A stretch of DNA of 64,000 nucleotides. Source: Schizochytrium sp. TIO01. Its lineage: Eukaryota > Sar > Bigyra > Thraustochytrida > Thraustochytriidae. This document shows, piece after piece, positions 54,556-64,000 of this stretch. How positions within the stretch are numbered: position 1 is the stretch's first letter; each line of letters opens with the position of its first letter. The stretch covers positions 4,834,337 to 4,898,336 of the forward strand of contig SMSO01000037.1 of NCBI GenBank assembly GCA_004764695.1, given 5' to 3'. The notes below the pieces were generated by a model that searched no databases, was not told the DNA's origin, and saw only the letters and a list, made by a program, of their open reading frames with translations. A program made the position numbers and the translations under genes.

Positions 54556-57500
54556 ACTGTACACGAAGAATTATGTGTGGATGCAAAAGCTTGGCATGGC
54601 CAGTTTCGAAGCCGTTAAGAACAATTACTTGAGGAAAGTCCTATTTCATATGCGGAGTCTGCGTAATCTTCTTTGGATATGCCAATTTCTCGGTTAACGG
54701 GATTTTGTTTGTCGTTGTCTTTCAGCGACAGATAGCTTAGATGCCTGCTTTGGGTTTCTTGCATCTCTGCCGTATGTTTTTGATCCAACTGAGGCATATA
54801 CTTTTCCGGGAAATTGTGCGAGAGATCCCTTGACAAAGAATCACGATCATGCTAATGCTCTGTATGTGTGATGTTTATGTGTTTGTGACGATATAAATGA
54901 CCAAATCCTAAAAAGATAAATCTATATTTTTCTGAAAAAGATACATGATTCTCATCATCATGACTTGTTGAAACATTTCGTTATAAGTTTTATTCACGGA
55001 GCGTTTTGAAAGTAGCTGTCTTTGAAAAGTCACTTTCTCGTCAGTTCAGCATAAAGTTTGATGGGTGCCACACCAGTAGACTGAGTTCCAGCATGAATCC
55101 TGTTTGTTGCTTTTACTTTAAATGAATTCTTAGGATCTCAGAGAAGGAAGTGATATTTATATTTGAGGAGTCACTGTTGTCATCTTAGCTCCCTTTACAT
55201 GTGAAGTATTTGTATTAGGTTACAGGTCTTTTGATGTGTGAAACCAGTTTTGTAAGAGACAACTCAAAGAAGTATTCTTTCCAGATAGGGTAGGGCCTAG
55301 AGATGAGCTGAAGGGTGGAAACTTTAGTCTCTTTGATGAATGAAACAGAACTATGAGTGAGACGGAAGGATTTAATCTAATGCTCTTGAACCAAAAATAA
55401 ATAATAATACTACAAAAACTTCGTTTTTAAAGCGCTGCAGTTAAAGTTGAAAAGAACCGGGGCACTATTAAGTGTTAGTAGCAACTTAAATGCCAGTGGG
55501 TGTAATATACTTGTTTGGTGAGAAAGATTGGATTTTGCCTGCGATTTTTCGTTTACTTTACTAATGGCAGTACCTAGGTAAGCGCTATACGAAATGAAAA
55601 ATTGGGCCCGCCAGTCTTGTCTTTACTACCCTTTCGCATTAAGATTGGTCCGAGCTACGTGAACAAGCCAAGTTCTTCGAAGATAATATTATGGATGTTT
55701 AGGTCTAATGGCGTATACATAGCATTGATAGAAGTCGAAAGACCTTCCTGTTGACGTTAACATCTGATCAATCGAGCGTGGGAGGAAAACTTGGAGTCTA
55801 AAGATCGAAGAAACACAACGAAAGATCATCTTCGCGTAAGCACGGCAAGCAGCAGTCAAATTGCTACCTTTGTTGATGGGGTGCCGCAGTAATCATGTTG
55901 CAAGCGATACTAGATGAGTCAGTACGAGAGTTCTCAATTAAGTACGCTTTTCGTTCTCATTCTTCCACACTACCTACTTCCAAACTTGCAATCTATCCCG
56001 CATAAAAAAAGAAGTGCTTTAGCTAGGAGGTACCTACCAGGTTAAAGGAGCAGGCCTCGGCTCCCTTTTCCCGTTTTCATTAACTACATCTGCTGTTGTG
56101 TTTTTTGTTTTTTGTTCAACTTTCCTGCTTGGTAGTATTGCAAGTTGTCAATAAAAGATCTACGGTAGTGCGACTAAACTAACCCAAAGCTTGGCCAGAC
56201 CCGACCTTGTAAAGTCACTTTGTGGCCGTTCGGGGCGCTCAAAGTCTTTCCACAAAACAACGCCAGCAGGAGGGCCAGTAGCAGCAAAGACTGCCAGGGC
56301 CCAAGCAAGGCAGCGGCTAGCGGCTAGTGAGTCAGTCCCTAGTGCGGCGGACCAAGTGCCGGCACGTGAATGGGCAAGTGGAAGTTGGGATCCCGACAGG
56401 AACAAAGTAGTTCACACGAGAGAGTGTTGATTGAGAGTGCTCACGCGTCGCTCGGGTCGACTCTGGCGGCAAAAGGTTTGTTTAGGGTAGTATATGATCG
56501 AGCTAGCTCTTACGTACTTACTTACTTAGTTACTAGGTTCAACATACGTGAGTGCTTCCTTGGTTACGCGGGTAGATCATACCACCGAGGCGAGTAGTCT
56601 AGGAGTGGGAAGAAGGTTTGCCAACTAGTAAAACCAGGAGGAGCGTGTGGAATGGCTATATAACGACATAACAAACGCTGGTGATACTGGCTGGTGCTTT
56701 CAAAGTTAACCTTTGTTGAAAGATATTTGGTCTTTCAATGAATAAATGATACCCGGGCTGCTTGTTGTTGTAGTACTTACCTCTTCTGCACGATTCAATC
56801 GCACCACTTCGAAAAGAGTTAATTGCTTCGCTCCATGAACAAGGAAACGAACATGGGGGGTTTGGATGACACGGAGTACTAGCTACTTCCTTAGTCTTTG
56901 CTTAAAAAGAGTTGCACTTCGCAAAAGGAATTACGGTGCAAGAAATTGAGCACCAGCCAAATAATAAGTGCAGCTTACGAAAGTTTTGCCATTTCGGGGA
57001 TGATGTTAAAGGATTGGTGGCGCTCGCAGGCCTTGGTCGGTTGACTTAAAGGCTTTCAGGTTTGTAGGTCTGTTTCTATATTGAACGAGTCGTTGCTAAA
57101 ATTTCGTATGTGCTGCTGAAGAACAGAGTGACCGAAGAAAAGAGAAGGAGGAGTGAAGGCGAGAATGAGGCAGAAGAAGGGAGGGACCACTTGAAGGACA
57201 GCTTGAGGTGACGATAGTAGTCTTGTTATGGATGTAGTAGGTAGATGATGGATATATAAATAGTAAGCAGTATAAAAGTCGAAACGAAGAAAGAAAATCC
57301 ATGAATGATACAGGTTACAAAGAAGAGTAAAATAAAGGGGCGAAATTGAATGGGACACTTGATGTGTCCCTATTTTGCCCGCATGCGGTGTGAGGAAATG
57401 ATTGTAGTACATGTGTAAGCAATGGGAGCGAAGTAAATAAGACGGGTTAACTGCAGTCGTTGACAGCGTGCAGCGAGTACGAATCGCTGGCGCTGAGCGG

Positions 57501-57570
57501 GCTGCTGGTGGTGCTGCTGAAAGCGGTTTTATATATAGATAGGAAATAGCCAGGGGTTGAGGCATGCCAA
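54556..57570. other. 3 kb convergent intergenic region
   Basis: This lies between the lipase 3' end (+) and the 3' end of the 57571 gene (-). A GC-richer patch is at about 56180-56480. The frame 57056-57565 (minus, 169 codons) directly follows the stop of the next gene, is Ser/Leu/Phe-rich and has no domain; it is most likely 3' UTR. No gene is supported. Confidence 0.45.
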
Positions 57571-58635
57571 TTAAGGCGAGTCTTGACCCTTCTGGTTCTT
57601 GGTCCAGCGCTCGACGATGAGCTTGCGGAGGTTGCTGCGAGAGATGGCGTAAGTGCCAACATAGAGTGTGATTTCGCTGTGCTTGCCGTCACCACGGCGC
57701 ACAACAGCAGAGTATCCAGCCTCAGTGAGGAGCCAGCACACTCGTACAACAAGAGCAGACCAGATGCATCCGGGGTCATCTTGCGCAAGGCTCTCGGCGT
57801 AGTTAGCGACGACGAGTTTGCATGCATGAGCGACGAGTTCGCGGCTGGGAATGCCACGGTGCGGGCCCTGAGTGAGCTCGTGGGCACACTTGGAGCGGAG
57901 CAAGAGTTGGACGTCTTCCTGGAAAAGAACTGCTTTGCGGTGCTTACGCTGGTTTCTAAACCCTGAGGCCTTGAGGCGCGTAGCCTCTTCAGGGTTGAGT
58001 TGTCTGACCTGGTAAGACTCCATCATGTCAAGTACAATATCGGCCTCTGTCCTAGAGATGCCTCCGCTGGTTTCGATTTCGTGCATATGACTGAGCGGAA
58101 GCGGGGCGCAATCATGGTTTGAGCTGGAGACCTGTTCGAGTCCTGCCTCTTCGTCGCTGTCGACTTGGTTGTTGTTGTTCATGTGCGTCGAGGAGGATGA
58201 GGAGGAGGATGAGATGGCGGTAGCAGAGATCGATTCGGTGGAAGCGCTGCGCTTAACGGGGAGCACGGGCATCGGGAACGGGCGCATCTGCTCCTCACGA
58301 GGTGCGTGGGCTCTTGCACTGCTGTTGTTGCTGCTGCTGCTGCTTCCGTCGTCGATGGCGAGGTCATCATCCACCATTATAGGGGCACCCATGTTGGCAT
58401 TGTTGTTGCTGCTGTGGTCGTTGTGGATACTGTCGATGTCGTCATCAAGGGCTGCAGGGGTGAACCAAAAGGGTGTGGTGGCTCTGGAGTTGTTGTTGGT
58501 GGACGAGAAGCCGTGGAATGGGGCATCAAAGTCGAACTCGTCCTCATTTTCGTGCATGCTATCTCCAAAGAATCCTTGCATGGAAGAACCCCAGAAGCTA
58601 CCCGGCGCACTGGGGACGACCACGTCGGACGCCAT
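57571..58635 (-). CDS. Conserved-looking protein of unknown function
   Basis: The frame is open from about 59090, but its only upstream in-frame ATG is at 58633-58635, giving 354 residues beginning MASDVVVPSAPGSFWG. The first about 185 residues are disordered and acidic, with Asn, Ser and Asp runs. The last about 165 (from about base 58070) look folded and conserved. They hold a Lys/Arg-rich helix (ASGFRNQRKHRKAVLFQEDV), a helix pair, then VRVCWLLTEAGYSAVVRR, a polar turn, SEITLYVGTYAISRSNLRK and a final helix. The pattern of a helix ending in GY-SAVV, then strand ITLYVG, loosely recalls PDDEXK_6/DUF506-type folds, but I cannot assign it. There are no membrane segments. An alternative upstream exon or non-ATG start would add the QAGR-repeat stretch; I judge that to be 5' UTR or promoter. 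Confidence 0.7.
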   Translation of the reverse strand: MASDVVVPSAPGSFWGSSMQGFFGDSMHENEDEFDFDAPFHGFSSTNNNSRATTPFWFTPAALDDDIDSIHNDHSSNNNANMGAPIMVDDDLAIDDGSSSSSNNSSARAHAPREEQMRPFPMPVLPVKRSASTESISATAISSSSSSSSTHMNNNNQVDSDEEAGLEQVSSSNHDCAPLPLSHMHEIETSGGISRTEADIVLDMMESYQVRQLNPEEATRLKASGFRNQRKHRKAVLFQEDVQLLLRSKCAHELTQGPHRGIPSRELVAHACKLVVANYAESLAQDDPGCIWSALVVRVCWLLTEAGYSAVVRRGDGKHSEITLYVGTYAISRSNLRKLIVERWTKNQKGQDSP

Positions 58636-58917
58636 GAGAACGAACTCGTCCTCCGGGTCTGTCTTGGCCTTTTTCGCAGGCCTTGGGTCGTACAGGTCCG
58701 CCGCCGGCGCTGCTGCTGCCTTAAAACGGTGGCTGCTGTCCGCACTAATGTTGCTAAGGGCCGTCGTTTTGCCAAATTTGTTCCACCCACTCGCGTGGGC
58801 GGTCTTCAGATCCCTAGTGCTTTTCCGAGAGACTTTTCTTCTAATCGCTAAACACGAGCAACCAAGCTCGCTGCGATGCACGAGGATGTCTTCCTCGCCG
58901 CTGAGCAGTGAGCTGCT

Positions 58918-58919
58918 TG

Positions 58920-58959
<40 letters not shown>

Positions 58960-58960
58960 C
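58918..58960. repeat. CTGC/GCAG tetranucleotide microsatellite
   Basis: About ten perfect TGCC units. On the minus strand it is open in frame and would read as QAGR repeats, because a tetranucleotide array translates as a four-residue period, but no ATG precedes it. Confidence 0.95.
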
Positions 58961-59387
58961 TTGTTTGCTGTCTTGCTGCTGCTTCTTGATCTACCCTGAG
59001 CTCTCAGGAACTCTTCGGCCTGAGTTTCAGATTTGCTGTCTGCTTGCCTCACTTGTGCCAGTTGGGGCTTTGTTTGGTAGCAGCTAGCTACTTATCACAC
59101 CGGGACTAAGACTCCTAGCGAGCTTCAGGAAGGAGCGCGACGGGTTTGTCTGCTGCTTCTTCTGCTTCTGCTTTTGATCTATATCTCTTTCGCTTTTTTC
59201 AGAGTTAAGAGTTTGTTTGCTCTTCGCTCTCTCTCCTTGGCTTGGCTTTCTTTCTTTTCTCTTCCTTCCTTGTTTTCCAACTAACTAACTATTTAATTAA
59301 TTAGTTGATAATTAAATTAAATTAATAGTTAGCAGAAGAACCTCCAAGAACAAAGAGGCACTTATCTACTAAGAACTAAGTCGCTTC

Positions 59388-59431
59388 TTGCTCTGCTTTT
59401 GCTCTGCTTTTGCTCTGCTTTTGCTTTGCTT
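59388..59431. repeat. Four tandem copies of an 11-base unit
   Basis: TTGCTCTGCTT is repeated four times head to tail; the fourth copy has one substitution (TTGCTTTGCTT). It lies in non-coding DNA. Confidence 0.9.
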
Positions 59432-60041
59432 GTGGGTTTGCTGTGAGTTGGCGAGGTGCTCGGAGTTGCGGTTTTGCTGGCGACTTTGCGTGGGCGGCAC
59501 ATCCAACCGCAGCTGTCTGCCGCGACTATGCCTGCGATAGGTACTAAGCGTGACGAAGCATGGCATTCCTTATGTGCTTGCTAGCCTTGCCATCATTCAA
59601 TGCAAAAGAGAGAAAGAAAGAAAGAAAGAAAGAATAGATGAAAAGAAAGGAAAGAGGCCCTCCCTGTCTCTCCTCTCCCTTGGAGTGTGAGGAAAAAGGC
59701 TTTTCACTTCCCCTCTCATCTTGGAAAGTGAACAAAAGTAAAAGCTCTTCCCTCCTTTTCTTTTGTCTCTGCATGGGTCGGTCGCTTTCTTTCTCACTTT
59801 GAAAAGAACCGGCTCATCAGACAAACTTTCTTATTCCTTTCTAGTAATATTACTACAGTACACCTTCATTGAAAAAAGATTAAAAAGAAAGAAAGAGAAG
59901 AATGATCGATCGATTGATAGAAGAAGAAGAAGAAGAAGATTATTGAATAAAGGATAAAAGAAAGCATCGCTTAAATAAAAAAGAAAGATGAAAACCTACT
60001 CTGTTGCAGCTTCTCTGAGGAGGCGCAAGGAACAAACAAAC

Positions 60042-60070
60042 AGATGAATGAATGAATGAATGAATGAATG
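60042..60070. repeat. GAAT tetranucleotide repeat
   Basis: About seven tandem GAAT units in non-coding DNA. Confidence 0.9.
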
Positions 60071-60993
60071 AAGAAATAAATAAATATTTGAATACGTGAC
60101 AAATGAAAGGGTGGAAGAAAGACACGGGTCCCCTCGAGACTGCTTGCTGCCTCTTCCTGATCCGAGTGAGACTTTCAATTCTTAATTCGTTATCCATCTC
60201 CGGTCGCTCAAGTCTTCATTAATTAAAACAGACTGGCCGCCCGAGTTCCCAGAAAGCACATGCACCGATATGTTAAAACTAATCTAAAATAATAGTACAC
60301 ATACAGAAAGAGAGAGGGCTGCCCTGTCAGGGAGCCAGTCAGCCCAGCCTGTTTCCCTTTTGTGAGTTTGAGATCACTAACTCTCTCGTAATTGTTTTGT
60401 TTGATTTCTGTTTTCCTCTTTCATTTGAAGGAAAACAAGAAACTGACAATGAAGTTAGTTAGTTTTAAACTTAAAAGAGGGGAAGCTAGAAAGCAGAGGG
60501 GCTTCTGAGTCGGAGAGAGTTTCTCCGACGATTTCCTTTTACCATTAAAAAAAAAGAAGAAGAAAAAAGTTAAATGATGCAAACTATAAAATGAAATTAA
60601 AAAACCAAAACATAAACGTTTTTTTCTTATTTTCTTATTTTTTTTTCTTCTCAAATAGTGATTTAAACGAAAAGCCTTCGTTTTCGTTTTCCCAATCTAG
60701 CGACTCAGTGCCAAACAAACTGGTACAGATTCAAATAGGTCTCTCTCTACCGACTGTTTAATTCATTTGTTTCTTCCTTTGTTAGAAAAACTTGACACTC
60801 TTGCATCATAAAGGCGAATCAAGATGCACCGAGAGCTTCTCCTTTACACAGCATGGCATAGCGCCAGTTCGCCCTCACGTTTGCTTTCCTCGCCTCTGCC
60901 GCGTTCGTTTTTTGTGGTGCCAGAGACCCCTGGAGGCCTGCCTCTCTCGAGGCCAAGGGCGCATCAGAGAGAAGAAACTCGAGGCCTAACGAT

Positions 60994-61115
60994 CCTCTCT
61001 CTCTCTCTCTCTCTCTTCTCGCTGTTCCGCCGGTCCAGAAAGGAAAAGGCAAAAGAAAGAAAGAAAGAGAGAAAGAAAGAGAGAAAGAGAGAAAGAAAGA
61101 AAGAAGGAAAGAAAG
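60994..61115. repeat. CT tract followed by GAAA/GA purine tract
   Basis: A CT dinucleotide run (60994-61017) is followed after about 35 bases by a long imperfect GAAA/GA purine run (61050-61115), so complementary pyrimidine and purine tracts face each other and could fold back. Confidence 0.75.
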
Positions 61116-61733
61116 GAAAAGAATGCCGAAAGAACTGGCGAAAGAGAGAACGGTCCATCGATCGCTCTGCTGGTTTTGAAAGTAGATGATATCACATCTG
61201 CTGTGCCACCGAACAGTCCATCCATCGTTGTTTGTATTAGACACATTCTCTTCTCGAGACTGCCGATGTCTGAGGACCTCGAGGAAAACAAGCAAATGCG
61301 GGGATTAGGAATCGAGCAAAGTCGATCGAAAAGCGATTTTGATCAACTGAGACAAAATGGCCAGCGACCCGTCTCGTAGGGGTCCCCTAAGGTTTACTGT
61401 AGTGTATCCTCTTTGCGCCATGCTCACAGAGAGAGACGTCTCGCCTTGGGAAACGAACGTCGTAATTGCTTTTGCACTCTTTCGCCTCCATCTCCTACCG
61501 TGCAGCTAGCGGTAACTATAACCCCCATCAATTACGCTCCTTTGCTCTTTGTGTACCACGAGACTCCCCAGATGTTTGAAAGTTTTTTCTTTTTCTTTCT
61601 TTGTTTCTTCTCTACGCTTATGTATCAGTATGGAAAAGCAATTCATTGAAAACAAAGAAAGAAACTTTTCAAAATAACAGCCTAACAAACTGTTCTCCAA
61701 AAGTTGATGATGGATGTACTAGTGAGAAAAGCA

Positions 61734-61874
<141 letters not shown>

Positions 61875-61960
61875 GATGTGGCTGAGCTCCCAAGTCTCGC
61901 GATTCGTCCTCCCTCTTCTCAGGTGGGTAAACGGACTGTCCCATAGATAATGTTGTAAAA

Positions 61961-61985
<25 letters not shown>
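61961..61985. repeat. AG dinucleotide tract
   Basis: About twelve AG units, 87 bases to the right of the CTTT array, again purine on the plus strand. Confidence 0.9.
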
Positions 61986-61991
<6 letters not shown>

Positions 61992-63268
61992 TGCTAGATA
62001 TTGATTCTTCGAAGCGAGATCAAGTTTTGTTAGCTTTTCTTCTTGTCCATCTCAGTCAGTTCCTTGTCAAGGCGGGAGGGGGGCATTTTGCAAGAGTAAA
62101 GGACCTTTTTAACGATATTTTCTTTCAAGTTTCTTTTTACAGAGTGCAGATTCTGCTTTTCCTTTTAAAAAAAAGCAAAAAAAAAAAGCATAAAACGAAA
62201 AAAAGTATTTCTTTCATTCTAAATTTGGAAATAGCAAAAAAGTGTCGCAGAATAAGATAGTTTGGTTTCTGGCTTTTCTTATGAATGGAAGAAATAGTAG
62301 TACAGTGCCTTCAATTTAAAAAGAGAAAAGTGAAAAGAAATTTCTGAGGTAGTGATTACTCCATATGTAATCAGAGCAATTCTATTATTTTCGTTTCCTC
62401 TTTCTTCCCTAGCCTGCCTTCTACAGAAACAGTAGCAGGCTGGCACTTTCTTCCTACTGGGTCCTTCTCTACAGGCAACTGTTACAGAGCTAATACCTCG
62501 GTAAGTACCTTTATTGTCCTGCAACAGACAGTCAACGCACGAACGAACGAACGAACCAGCCAACCAACCAACCAACTAAATCAAACGAATGAATGAAAGA
62601 AGCAAAGCTAATGGATTTTACACAAGGCACTGCTACGTGCATACATACAGGTCGAGCGATCCAGGGCGAGCTCATGGACCCATGCATGGGCGAGTAACAA
62701 ATAAAACTGATCAACTGCATCACTTGCACTGACGTACGAAAGGAAATTATAGTAAAAACAAATTATTAAAATCTTTATTTAAATATAGCTACTATCAGAT
62801 CATGATCTAAAATATATACAATCGTCGTTCTTTATCTATGTATACTAATACATACATACAGAAATGCATGTATATATGTATGTATTGATTGATTGAATTG
62901 AATTGCTTCTTCGAGCTCATTCACGAAATAACTAACTAAGGAGCCAACTAAGCAGCCAAGTATGGGTGACGAATGAACTCCCTAGTGATCGCCATGTTGC
63001 GGCGGAGGGAACTCTGAGTTGTCGTCGCGCATGAGCTCTGAGCTGAGGAGGCTTTGGACCAGCCCGCGCAGGCGGAGGCGATAAACGGACTATCCTCGAG
63101 ACCAGTGCAGGCACGAGGCCGATGCTTTCGTACTTCTGGAGGGCGGAGGATCGCTCTCCATCCGCAGTCGATAGAATGGCTGACCGATTGATCAGTCCTC
63201 CATTGATTGGCTCGCTCGAGTTCTTGTCCATTCAATTGTCGTGCTCGAGTTGTTGCCTGACAAGTTCT

Positions 63269-63384
63269 CTTATCTCTTATCTATCTTATTATCTATCTTA
63301 TTATTCATCTTATTATTCATCTTATTATTTACCTATCTTATTATTTACCTATCTTATTATTTACCTATCTTATTATCTATCTAC
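63269..63384. repeat. Imperfect TCTTATTAT minisatellite
   Basis: Tandem units of 12 to 17 bases built on CTTATTAT plus CTAT, TCAT or TTACCTAT endings. Three consecutive copies of the 17-base TTACC form lie in the middle. It is AT-rich and non-coding. Confidence 0.85.
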
Positions 63385-64000
63385 GTCTTGTTGTGCTTTA
63401 CATATTAGGTACCTTTGAAACAATCATAAGGAGAGGTTTCCAAGGAGCGAAAGAACTCAGCAGCTGAGTGAGGCCCCTCGAGAGTACAGCTGATAGTGGA
63501 TATGAGGCAGGTATTGTTGTTTGAGATTGAAAACGCACTGAAGGTCGTCGATGAAAGTTAAAAAGCTAGTGGAGATGTTGGAAAGGTCAATAAAATTGCT
63601 TCGGTTTAAAAACAGAACTCAGACGATGAAAGGGACAGCGGCGATTCTGCTGCTCGAGACCTGGCCAACAAGACTTAGCATTGATGGTAGCAGGCACTAT
63701 TCCAACTTGAGGAGATGTCCGCTTTCAAGAATGTGAGGGCGAGTGAGGCTTCGCCGCCTTTCTTTTGAAAGAGAGGAAGCGAGCCCCGTGCTCTCTGAGC
63801 ACTGTGGGAGCGGTACAGAGGTGGCGGTTCTTGTGAGGGATGCTGTATCCCCTCACAATAATCTGTAATGGCCATCTCCGAAAGAGCTACAAGCTGCGAT
63901 GGCGACATGTGGTGTGGGTATTTCATCTTGGCGAGGCCTACTATAAATTTTCAAAAATTCTCTGCGCTGCGGGGACAAGCAGTCCTCACACTACACTGGA

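Larger units (their letters stand above)
58636..59800. other. Upstream region of the unknown gene
   Basis: On the minus strand this is the promoter and 5' UTR of the gene at 57571-58635. It contains the CTGC array (58918-58960) and an 11-base tandem repeat (59388-59431). An AT-rich palindrome-like patch is at 59290-59330. Confidence 0.45.
59801..61733. other. Purine-strand microsatellite region
   Basis: Non-coding DNA in which the plus strand is strikingly purine-rich in tracts: AAAGAAAGAGAAG near 59884, GAAG repeats near 59922-59939, GAAT repeats at 60042-60070, AAGAAG near 60550 and GAAA/GA mixtures at 61055-61115. One CT tract lies at 60994-61017. No gene is supported. Confidence 0.5.
61875..64000. 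other. Right-hand non-coding DNA
   Basis: It has an AG tract (61961-61985), a CGAA/CCAA repeat patch (62537-62576), a GC-richer patch at 62960-63240 with overlapping short frames and no recognisable domain, and the TTATCTA/TTATTTACC minisatellite. No gene is supported to the window end. Confidence 0.45.

Noticed and set aside
57056-57565. Minus-strand frame of 169 codons just after the stop of the unknown gene
   Set aside because: Composition is typical of AT-rich 3' UTR (Ser, Leu, Phe, Tyr). There is no domain, and a readthrough extension has no support.
58169-58999. Plus-strand frame of 276 codons opposite the unknown gene
   Set aside because: It is the antisense reading of Ser/Asn/Gln-rich repeats (long Leu, Val and Ala runs) and of the CTGC array. 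The minus strand has the folded-looking C-terminal domain.

Overview
This is nuclear DNA from a eukaryote. It holds about eleven protein genes in 64 kb. They are long, apparently uninterrupted reading frames separated by large AT-rich non-coding stretches full of microsatellites. The proteins are eukaryotic: cytosolic-type aspartate aminotransferase, ribosomal protein eL21, an ankyrin/WW protein, an FHA-RING ubiquitin ligase, and a coiled-coil protein resembling the outer-dynein-arm docking factor CCDC151/ODA10. The last implies a cell that makes motile flagella at some stage. Intron-poor genes plus a flagellar gene fit a protist with zoospores. My best guess is a labyrinthulomycete (thraustochytrid-like) stramenopile, but that is inference and not proven by the sequence.

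Layout: 1-431, 3' end of a short-chain dehydrogenase (+). 1276-3858, WW/ankyrin/coiled-coil protein (+). 4983-9977, very large superfamily 1 helicase with a Vsr/MTES_1575-like C-terminal domain (-). 9978-15445, no recognisable gene. 15446-16657, aspartate aminotransferase (+). 17457-21023, CCDC151/ODA10-like coiled coil (+). 21818-24545, FHA-RING protein in two frames probably joined by a short intron (-). 24546-39645, a 15 kb stretch with no supported gene. 39646-40530, AIM24/TIGR00266-family protein with a poly-glycine tail (+). 42949-43437, ribosomal protein eL21 (+). 45194-45880, HAD phosphatase (-). 47500-49923, Tudor-like plus FHA protein (+). 53317-54555, membrane-anchored monoacylglycerol-lipase-like hydrolase (+). 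57571-58635, conserved-looking protein of unknown function (-). 58636-64000, microsatellite-rich non-coding DNA.

Neighbouring genes show no operon-like logic, as expected in a eukaryote. Themes are nuclear/chromatin signalling (helicase, two FHA proteins, a SANT-like segment), central metabolism (aspartate aminotransferase, HAD phosphatase, lipase), translation and flagella.

The most interesting locus is the 1,664-residue helicase. Its domain order and motif wording are those of bacterial DUF4011-type helicase-nuclease proteins, some of which are linked to anti-phage defence. Its nuclease active-site residues look lost, and it carries a eukaryote-style acidic/basic tail with a likely nuclear localisation signal.
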